Below are positions 57,545 to 62,738 of a stretch of 62,738 nucleotides of DNA, piece after piece. The notes beneath the pieces are model-generated. The model saw only the letters and a program-made list of their open reading frames with translations, was not told where the DNA came from and made no database searches. Position numbers and translations under genes: made by a program. The stretch spans positions 77,678 to 140,415 of the forward strand of contig JACQFA010000039.1 in assembly GCA_016200255.1 (NCBI GenBank). Reading direction: 5' to 3'. Positions within the stretch are counted from its first letter, which is position 1; each line of letters opens with the position of its first letter. Origin of the DNA: Nitrospirota bacterium (GTDB lineage Bacteria > Nitrospirota > Nitrospiria > JACQBZ01).

Positions 57545-58141
57545 ATGCTGGACAAAAACCATTTCGCATTGAAAGAATGGGCCGTCACCCTCAAGGCGTT
57601 GTCGGGCGGCCGACAAGCGCTGCTGCTTCGAAAAGGCGGTCTTATCGAAAAGACCGCGCGTTTTACGGTTGAGCATTCCGAATTCTTTATTTACCCGACC
57701 TATCTTCATCAACAGCGGAAGGGCACGAGTCCGGCTTGGACGGTGGAGCTGGAACAGATTATGGCATCCCCACCATTGGAGAATCAGGTCGTCCTCTCCC
57801 ATTACGCCGTGGTGCACGACGCCTTCCGGATCGCCGGGCTCGATCGGCTTCGAACGCTCGCCGGACATCATTGTCTCAGTGATGAAGAGGTTCAGAGACG
57901 GTTCTCCTACGGAAAAACACCGGGACTTCATCTCATTCTGCTGCGCGTCTTCCGTCTTCCGGAACCGTTCCGGCTATCGGTCCGACCTCGCTACGCCGGA
58001 TGCCGATCCTGGGTCAATCTGGAGGAGGACCTCCCGACGGCCGGATGCCGGCCCGTCCTTGACGACGCCGCGTTTGACCGGGAGGTCTGCCGCATCCTCA
58101 CGCGGGTCGGACCGCCCGACGAGCCCGACCCATCCGCATAA
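57545..58141 (+). CDS. DUF1802 family protein
   Basis: A 198-residue protein with the DUF1802 N-terminus (FALKEWAVTLKALSGGRQALLLRKGGL, then HSEFFIYPTYLHQQRKG). The C-terminus (GCRSWVNLEEDLP) follows the family as well. Function unknown; DUF1802 is a minimal domain with no catalytic residues recognised. It starts 22 bases after thyX. Confidence 0.8.
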   Translation: MLDKNHFALKEWAVTLKALSGGRQALLLRKGGLIEKTARFTVEHSEFFIYPTYLHQQRKGTSPAWTVELEQIMASPPLENQVVLSHYAVVHDAFRIAGLDRLRTLAGHHCLSDEEVQRRFSYGKTPGLHLILLRVFRLPEPFRLSVRPRYAGCRSWVNLEEDLPTAGCRPVLDDAAFDREVCRILTRVGPPDEPDPSA

Positions 58142-58147
58142 AAAGAT

Positions 58148-58176
58148 TTGACACGGCTTCCGGCCGGTGCTATGAT
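58148..58176 (+). promoter_or_regulatory. Near-consensus promoter of the TetR gene
   Basis: TTGACA, 17-base spacer, TATGAT. The operator-like palindrome lies 16 bases downstream, across the start of transcription. Confidence 0.75.
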
Positions 58177-58191
58177 GACGCAGGAATAGAC

Positions 58192-58205
58192 TAACCGGTC
58201 GGTTA
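58192..58205. promoter_or_regulatory. Palindromic operator before the TetR gene
   Basis: TAACCG-GT-CGGTTA, a perfect 14-base inverted repeat just after the promoter and before the regulator ATG. By placement it is the autoregulatory TetR site (inference). Confidence 0.6.
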
Positions 58206-58216
58206 TTCGGTGAGAC

Positions 58217-58810
58217 ATGTCGAGCAAAGGCGAGCGAACCAGACAAAAAGTTCTCAAAACGGCCCGGGAGCTGTTCTATCTTAACGGATACAACAACACC
58301 AGCATTGACGATATTTTGAAAACCAGCAAGATCAAAAAAGGAAATCTTTATTTCCACTTCCGCGGCAAGGAAGCGCTGGGATACGCCGTCCTCGACAGTT
58401 ATCTGACCGAAGAAGCCGAACTGATGAATCGGATGTTTTCCGGATCGGGCAGTCCGATGGAACGAATCTACCGGTTGTTTGATTCATCCAGGAAGCATTT
58501 GAGCGGGCAAGGCTGCCGCGGTGGTTGTCCCATCGGAAACTTTGCGCTGGAGATGTCGGATCTCCACAACGGCTTCCGGAAAAAGATCAACGCGGTTTTC
58601 GATGCCTGGTGCGATCATCTTGAAAAGCTCCTCCGGAAAGCGAAGCAGGCCGACGAGCTTCCGCCCTCGATCGACACGAAAGCCATGGCCTGTCTCATGG
58701 TCGCGGTCTGGGAAGGCGGGGTGATGCTGGTGAAAACCCGGAAGGACCCGCGGGTCATGGGAGACTGCATTAAAAGCCTGAAAGGAATCGTTCAGGCCTA
58801 TCGGGTCTGA
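58217..58810 (+). CDS. TetR family transcriptional regulator
   Basis: A 197-residue regulator: N-terminal HTH (GERTRQKVLKTARELFYLNGYNNTSIDDILKTSKIKKGNLYFHF) in residues 1-55. The C-terminal ligand domain has the QGCRGGCPIGNFALEMSD motif of the TetR_C_6 / AcuR-NemR group, whose members sense acrylate or electrophiles via cysteines. Three cysteines here (CRGGC plus C-terminal ones) could be redox-active. It probably represses itself and the downstream zinc-ribbon gene through the two palindromes. Confidence 0.92.
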   Translation: MSSKGERTRQKVLKTARELFYLNGYNNTSIDDILKTSKIKKGNLYFHFRGKEALGYAVLDSYLTEEAELMNRMFSGSGSPMERIYRLFDSSRKHLSGQGCRGGCPIGNFALEMSDLHNGFRKKINAVFDAWCDHLEKLLRKAKQADELPPSIDTKAMACLMVAVWEGGVMLVKTRKDPRVMGDCIKSLKGIVQAYRV

Positions 58811-58826
58811 TTTTTTTGTCGTTATA

Positions 58827-58848
58827 ATTGACCGACTAGTTGGTCAAT
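58827..58848. promoter_or_regulatory. Palindromic operator before zinc-ribbon gene 2
   Basis: ATTGACC-GACTAGTT-GGTCAAT, an inverted repeat overlapping a TATAAT box (58,823-58,828). It resembles TetR-family sites and shares an ACCG/GGT core with the site before the regulator. Confidence 0.6.
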
Positions 58849-58880
58849 AAGTAACCCATTCTTAAAGAAAGGAGGTTCCG

Positions 58881-59087
58881 ATGCAATGTCCGCGATGCAA
58901 GGGGTTGATGGTGGACGACTGGTTCCAGGATATTCGGGATGATACGGGAAGCATAAATTTTAAAGGACTACGCTGTCTGATCTGTGGCGAAGTGGTGGAT
59001 CCCGTCATTCTTCATAACCGTCAGGTCGGACCGGAAGGCATTCCGGGCCGCCGGAAACGGCGCCTGAGTCCGGCAGGGGTTTCATAA
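58881..59087 (+). CDS. Small zinc-ribbon protein, copy 2
   Basis: A 68-residue protein with CPRCKG at residue 3 and CLICGE near 34, around DIRDDTGSINFKGLRCLICG and VVDPVILHNRQV, and a basic tail. It is a paralogue of the protein at 47,433-47,675. AAAGGAGG gives a strong ribosome site. It lies behind a TetR-type operator, between the regulator and an FAD monooxygenase. Function unknown. Confidence 0.8.
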   Translation: MQCPRCKGLMVDDWFQDIRDDTGSINFKGLRCLICGEVVDPVILHNRQVGPEGIPGRRKRRLSPAGVS

Positions 59088-59116
59088 TTGATTTTCGAGA
59101 CTGAACACTTTATAGT
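59088..59116 (+). promoter_or_regulatory. Sigma70-type promoter of the FAD monooxygenase
   Basis: TTGATT, 17-base spacer, TATAGT; the -10 ends 11 bases before the ATG. Confidence 0.6.
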
Positions 59117-59127
59117 GACGGACGTCT

Positions 59128-60381
59128 ATGAAGCAGACGTCCCAGAAATCGCAGCGCACGGAGCATTCCGACGTCGTCGTGGTCGGCGGCGGGGCGGGCG
59201 GCCTGGTGCTGGCCCTCGCCCTGACCCGGATGGGCCGAACCGTGGCAGTCATCGAACGCCAAACCAAGCTCCTTCCGATCGCGCGTGGTGAACTGCTTCA
59301 GCCCAACGGACTTAAAATTCTCGATCGGCTCGGATTGTCGGAGTTGCTCAAAACCCTTCCATCCCACCGTGCCCATCAATTCCATTTCCACCGCATCGGC
59401 GGTAAAAGGCTATGCACGGTAGATTACCGGACGCTCCCTCCGCCATGGAACTACACGACGATCACACAGCCTCACCATCTTTTGAACCTGCTCCTTCAAG
59501 AAATACACCAAACTGGCCGCGGCCGTGTCTTGACCGGAACCGATTTCAGAGAGCTGCTGTTTCATCAGAACACGATCGCCGGCATCCGGGCCGAAAAGGA
59601 CGGCCGGCTCATCGAGCTTCGCGCGCCGGTTGTGATCGGCGCGGACGGAGCCCGCTCCCGGGTCCGGGAGGCCGCCGGCATCCCGTTCCGTCTGCATACC
59701 TACCAAGAGGGCTATCTCACCCTGGTGATCCCGCGCCCGACCGGGTTCGCCGATGACGCGCGGTATTATGTCGGACGCGGTGAGATTCTTGGATTGTTTC
59801 CCGTCTCGGACGGCGAGCTCTATCTTTTTTATATGATCCCGGCCGACAAACGGGAAGCGATCCGACAGCAGGGAATCAAGACGATAACGGCCGCGATCTC
59901 GACGATTGATCCTGCATTGGCCGGACCGCTTCAAGCCGTCATCGCCTGGGATCAGGTCGGCTATATGCCCTGCGTACGGGTTCAATCGGAACGATGGACG
60001 GCCGATGGAATCGCCCTGATCGGTGACGCCGCGCATGCCATGAACCCTCACGTGGCCCAGGGCCGCAACCAGGCGCTGGAGGACGCGATGGTCCTGGCCG
60101 AGGTGATCCAGGATGGTTTCACAGCCGGGGAGTTCCGTCAGGCGCGGCTGAACCGCTATGAAATGAAACGTCGGCCGGATGTGGAGCGGCTTCAAAAGAT
60201 GGGCGATGAGCTGACCCTGCTCTGGAATACCACCCTGCCGCCGCTCGCCTGGTTTCGGGACCGGATCTTCGAAGGCATGGAACGCCATCCGGAGATCCGG
60301 GAGCGGGTGGTCAAAACGATTTCGGGCCTTTCGATCCGGCCGATGGGGCTCTTCGACCGCCTCCGGGTTTTCATGCCGTAA
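59128..60381 (+). CDS. FAD-dependent monooxygenase (PHBH/UbiH type)
   Basis: A 417-residue class A flavin monooxygenase. The Rossmann motif GGGAGGLVLALAL near residue 21 is followed by VAVIERQ, and the DG motif GADGARSRVREAAG lies near 173. The GD motif ALIGDAAHAMNPHVAQGRNQALEDA is near 298-322. It hydroxylates an aromatic or quinone-like substrate, possibly in ubiquinone or secondary metabolism; no partner here narrows it. Start is leaderless-like behind a good promoter; a start codon at MKQTSQ is chosen for its distance from the -10. Confidence 0.88.
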   Translation: MKQTSQKSQRTEHSDVVVVGGGAGGLVLALALTRMGRTVAVIERQTKLLPIARGELLQPNGLKILDRLGLSELLKTLPSHRAHQFHFHRIGGKRLCTVDYRTLPPPWNYTTITQPHHLLNLLLQEIHQTGRGRVLTGTDFRELLFHQNTIAGIRAEKDGRLIELRAPVVIGADGARSRVREAAGIPFRLHTYQEGYLTLVIPRPTGFADDARYYVGRGEILGLFPVSDGELYLFYMIPADKREAIRQQGIKTITAAISTIDPALAGPLQAVIAWDQVGYMPCVRVQSERWTADGIALIGDAAHAMNPHVAQGRNQALEDAMVLAEVIQDGFTAGEFRQARLNRYEMKRRPDVERLQKMGDELTLLWNTTLPPLAWFRDRIFEGMERHPEIRERVVKTISGLSIRPMGLFDRLRVFMP

Positions 60382-60385
60382 CCGG

Positions 60386-60414
60386 TTGCTTTTTGGCGCT
60401 CTTACAGATAAAAT
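60386..60414 (+). promoter_or_regulatory. Sigma70-type promoter of citrate synthase
   Basis: TTGCTT, 17-base spacer, TAAAAT on the + strand, with AAGGAGAGG before the ATG. Confidence 0.55.
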
Positions 60415-60435
60415 CTTCCAATAAGGAGAGGGTCC

Positions 60436-61569
60436 ATGCCCGATTATTCCCCCGGTTTAGCCGGGGTTCCCGCTGCGAAATCCAAAATCAGTTACCTTGA
60501 CGGCCAGAAGGGCATCTTGGAATACCGTGGATTCCGTATCGAACTCCTGGCCGAAAAAAGCAACTTTATCGAGACGGCCTATCTCCTTTTGTTCGGCCGT
60601 CTGCCCGCCGCCGCCGAACTCCGTCGATTCAGCGCGGACCTCTGCTCCCACCGGCGGATCAAATACCGGATCACGGACCTGATGAAATGCCTCCCGGAGC
60701 ACGGCCATCCCATGGACGCGCTCCAGGCCGCGGTGGCGGCGCTGGGGATGTTTTATCCGGCCAAGAATGTCCGGGACCCGGAGATTCAGTCTAATTCTTC
60801 GGTACGCCTGATCGCCAAGCTTCCCACCATTGTGGCGGCCCATGCGCGGATGCGCCACGGAGACGATCCGATCCCGCCCCGCGACGATCTGGGTCACTCG
60901 GCCAATTTCCTGTACATGCTGACCGGTCAGGCACCGGATCCGCTCATGGCCGAGGTTCTGGACGTCGCATTGACCCTGCATGCGGAACATACCATGAATG
61001 CCTCGACCTTCAGCGGCTTGGTCACGGCCTCCACCCTGGCCGATGCCTATACGGTCGTCTCCTCCGCCATCGGGACCCTCTCGGGCCCGCTGCACGGCGG
61101 CGCCAACGAACAGGTGATTGATATGCTGTTGGAGATCGGATCGAAGGCGAATGTCCGGCCTTATCTCGAGAAAAAGCTGGCGGACGGAGAGAAGATCATG
61201 GGCTTCGGCCACCGGGAATACAAAGTCAAGGATCCCCGATCCTCGATCCTGCAAAAACTGATGCCGAGAATGTTCGAGCAATACGGCCGGTCACCGCTCT
61301 ATGAGACAGCGCAGGAGGTCGAACGAGTCGGGGTCGCTCTTCTCGGCAGCAAAGGAATCCATCCCAATGTTGACTTCTTTTCCGGAATTGTGTATGAAAA
61401 GATGGGAATCGACAAGGATCTCTTCACGCCGGTCTTTGCCCTGGCCCGCGTCGTGGGCTGGCTGGCGCACTGGATCGAGCAGCTGAAGGACAATCATATT
61501 TTCCGTCCGACCGAAATCTACGAAGGCGAACATGAACGGCAATATCTCCCCATCGACCAGCGACCCTAA
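60436..61569 (+). CDS. gltA: Citrate synthase
   Basis: A 377-residue type I-like bacterial citrate synthase. Active-site His in HTMNASTF near residue 190, second His in SGPLHGGAN near 220, and the Asp in NVDFFSGIVY near 315 are present. GFGHREYKVKDPRSSIL holds the CoA/oxaloacetate arginine region. It condenses acetyl-CoA with oxaloacetate. Some bacteria with this enzyme use the reductive cycle; direction here is not shown. mdh lies about 10 kb upstream. Confidence 0.94.
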   Translation: MPDYSPGLAGVPAAKSKISYLDGQKGILEYRGFRIELLAEKSNFIETAYLLLFGRLPAAAELRRFSADLCSHRRIKYRITDLMKCLPEHGHPMDALQAAVAALGMFYPAKNVRDPEIQSNSSVRLIAKLPTIVAAHARMRHGDDPIPPRDDLGHSANFLYMLTGQAPDPLMAEVLDVALTLHAEHTMNASTFSGLVTASTLADAYTVVSSAIGTLSGPLHGGANEQVIDMLLEIGSKANVRPYLEKKLADGEKIMGFGHREYKVKDPRSSILQKLMPRMFEQYGRSPLYETAQEVERVGVALLGSKGIHPNVDFFSGIVYEKMGIDKDLFTPVFALARVVGWLAHWIEQLKDNHIFRPTEIYEGEHERQYLPIDQRP

Positions 61570-61599
61570 CCGACCAAACGCGTGAGGAAGGAGGACTCG

Positions 61600-62079
61600 A
61601 TGCCAAAGAAGACCCGGAAGCCGAAACCGAAGAAAACCAAAAAGATCGCCCGTAAACCGGCAAAGAAATCCGTCCGAAAACCGGCCCGGAAAAAGGCCGT
61701 AAAAAAGAAAACGGTACGGAAGACAGCCAAACCAGCCCGGAAACCGGCGATGACGAAATCGGTCATGGTCGTGAAACCGGCGAGGCCGCCGATGAAACTG
61801 AAGTCCCCGGCCGTTCCGATGATCGCGGAACAACGCGTCGGCATCGTCGTGCATTACTACAGCCATCTCAGCGTCGCGATCATCAAACTGGATCAAGGAA
61901 GCCTGCAGGCGGGAAATCCCATCCATATCAAGGGGCACACGACCGATTTTAAACAGCGGGCGGAATCCATGCAGATCGAGCATCAGGCGATTCAGAGGGC
62001 GGAGGTCGGGCAGGAATTCGGGTTAAAGGTCTCGGACCCTGTCCGTGAGCATGACATCGTCTATAAAGTACTGGGGTAA
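61600..62079 (+). CDS. Lysine-rich tail fused to an EF-Tu domain-2-like barrel
   Basis: A 159-residue protein. Residues 1-70 are a Lys/Pro/Arg-rich, histone-H1-like disordered tail with PKKT and KKPARK repeats. The last 85 residues (RVGIVVHYYSHLSVAIIKL, then NPIHIKGHTTDFKQRAESMQI and AEVGQEFGLKVSDPVREHDIVYKV) form a beta-barrel like EF-Tu domain 2. The start is fixed by GGAAGGAGG. Such barrel-only proteins often accompany U32 peptidases or bind nucleic acid; the tail suggests RNA or DNA binding (inference). It begins 30 bases after citrate synthase and may share its transcript. Confidence 0.72.
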   Translation: MPKKTRKPKPKKTKKIARKPAKKSVRKPARKKAVKKKTVRKTAKPARKPAMTKSVMVVKPARPPMKLKSPAVPMIAEQRVGIVVHYYSHLSVAIIKLDQGSLQAGNPIHIKGHTTDFKQRAESMQIEHQAIQRAEVGQEFGLKVSDPVREHDIVYKVLG

Positions 62080-62136
62080 GGGCCGGGCCACATGATATGA
62101 TAGGGACACACGGCCGTACGCCCCTACCATAAACAA

Positions 62137-62168
62137 AAAGGCCCTTCGGATAAATCCGAAGGGCCTTT
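62137..62168. terminator. Bidirectional terminator between the EF-like gene and cspA
   Basis: AAAGGCCCTTCGGA and TCCGAAGGGCCTTT pair over 14 bp with a 4-base loop; T-runs follow in both directions, serving the two convergent genes. Confidence 0.85.
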
Positions 62169-62185
62169 CGTTTTACAGACTTGTC

Positions 62186-62401
62186 TTATCTCGTCTGAGA
62201 CGACAGCCGAACAACGTTCGACGCCTGCGGGCCTTTCGGCCCCTGGGTCACTTCAAACTCGACCGCTTCACCTTCGTCAAGCGACTTGTATCCGTCACCC
62301 GAGATGGCTGAGAAGTGTACAAACACGTCCTTGCCGTCCTCCTGGGACAGGAATCCGTAACCCTTGCTGGCATTAAACCACTTCACAGTGCCTTTTGCCA
62401 T
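62186..62401 (-). CDS. cspA: Cold shock domain protein (CspA family)
   Basis: A 71-residue cold shock protein: RNP1 KGYGFL and RNP2-like VFVHFSAI motifs, with the [17 protein letters not shown] start. It binds ssDNA/RNA and melts secondary structure. AGGAAAGGGG precedes the ATG. Its promoter is about 180 bases upstream and a terminator-like hairpin lies in the leader. Confidence 0.97.
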   Translation of the reverse strand: MAKGTVKWFNASKGYGFLSQEDGKDVFVHFSAISGDGYKSLDEGEAVEFEVTQGPKGPQASNVVRLSSQTR

Positions 62402-62504
62402 TGTGATATCACCCCTTTCCTATGTGTGATGAGTTTTGTGTTTGAGGTTTCACTGGACTGAATCAACAATCAGGAATCCCCGCTCTGAGCCGTTCGCGGG
62501 TCAC

Positions 62505-62540
62505 AAAAAAAACCACAGAGCCTTGCTTCAGCCTCTGCGG
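62505..62540 (-). terminator. Intrinsic-terminator hairpin in the cspA leader
   Basis: On the minus strand CCGCAGAG and CTCTGTGG form a stem (one G-U) around a 12-base loop, followed by TTTTTTTT. It lies about 35 bases after the predicted start and about 100 bases before the cspA ATG. The short RNA of about 70 bases made by termination here may itself be a small RNA. Confidence 0.75.
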
Positions 62541-62581
62541 TTCGGTAAATCCCTACAAAAACTTGCTCACAAAGCATGGGT

Positions 62582-62610
62582 ACAATATCACAGCATAGAA
62601 TAGGTGTCAA
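62582..62610 (-). promoter_or_regulatory. Sigma70-type promoter of the cspA leader
   Basis: TTGACA, 17-base spacer, TATTGT on the minus strand. The leader to cspA is about 175 bases, typical of cold-shock mRNAs. Confidence 0.7.
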
Positions 62611-62631
62611 GTCTTTTTTTGGTCCGCCGGT

Positions 62632-62738
62632 TCACCCCGGCCGCGTGGCGATGTAGGACGTCAGGATTTTCGAGGGATGATAAGAAAGCTTGGCGGCATG
62701 GAGGCGTTCCAAGCCGGAATCATCCATCGCATGGATCG
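62632..62738 (-). CDS. 3' end of an unrecognised gene
   Basis: A reading frame enters from the right edge and ends at a TGA; the last visible residues read IHAMDDSGLERLHAAKLS and then ILTSYIATRPG. The codon use matches the neighbours, but 35 residues are too few to name a family. The gene would run upstream of the cspA promoter. Confidence 0.4.
   Translation of the reverse strand, partial: IHAMDDSGLERLHAAKLSYHPSKILTSYIATRPG

Overview
The window is a gene-dense bacterial chromosome segment with no plasmid, phage, IS or CRISPR signature. It suggests a Gram-negative, aerobically respiring bacterium, most likely of the phylum Nitrospirota or a close neighbour. Reasons: a CydA-like (bd-like) oxidase subunit surrounded by c-type cytochromes, an NxrC/EbdC-type heme-binding domain fused to cytochrome c, an outer-membrane barrel with one c-heme, a two-module ThyX, and small zinc-ribbon proteins. 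The phylum call is inference from gene content; no rRNA is present.

Positions 1-29,900 are mostly housekeeping. mutS (partial) and a Rossmann-GAF-GGDEF protein lie on the + strand. Then follows a long minus-strand translation and RNA block (rimP-nusA-infB-DUF503-rbfA-DHH-truB-rpsO-pnp-M16 peptidase). An aminotransferase, a methyltransferase, a DUF192 protein and a MscS channel come next, then spoT/relA and recJ. After these are a PATAN-DnaJ-TPR protein, secF-secD-yajC-tgt, argS and moeA.

Positions 29,990-40,815 are the most distinctive part. Three membrane-anchored c-type cytochrome proteins and a CydA-like integral membrane subunit are encoded with six microproteins of 33-83 aa, most missed by normal ORF cut-offs. 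Two periplasm-facing SUMF1-fold proteins without catalytic cysteines and a Tat-exported sulfite-oxidase-family protein accompany them. At least seven near-consensus sigma70 promoters subdivide the region. I read it as a quinol- or cytochrome-linked terminal oxidase or oxidoreductase supercomplex with several tiny accessory subunits.

Positions 40,820-50,960 hold three tRNA genes, purA, a periplasmic regulatory-like-domain protein, marC, folE, a ferredoxin and a nuoF broken by an internal deletion. A PuuD-like membrane protein, a zinc-ribbon protein, a sigma54-activator-like protein lacking several catalytic residues, mdh and a TVP38 membrane protein complete this stretch. Positions 50,990-53,352 form a periplasm/outer-membrane redox operon: an OB-fold protein, a beta-barrel cytochrome, an apparently circularly permuted cupredoxin lipoprotein and a normal cupredoxin.

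Positions 53,400-62,738 hold a delta-9-type desaturase, a cytochrome c, thyX, DUF1802, a TetR regulator with palindromic operators, a second zinc-ribbon protein and an FAD monooxygenase. Citrate synthase, a lysine-rich EF-Tu-domain-2-like protein, cspA and a gene fragment at the edge follow. Two regulatory themes recur: near-consensus promoters placed so close to an ATG that the mRNA would be leaderless (six genes), and terminator-like hairpins inside 5' leaders (cspA, desaturase, purA, and the 43.5 kb gene).
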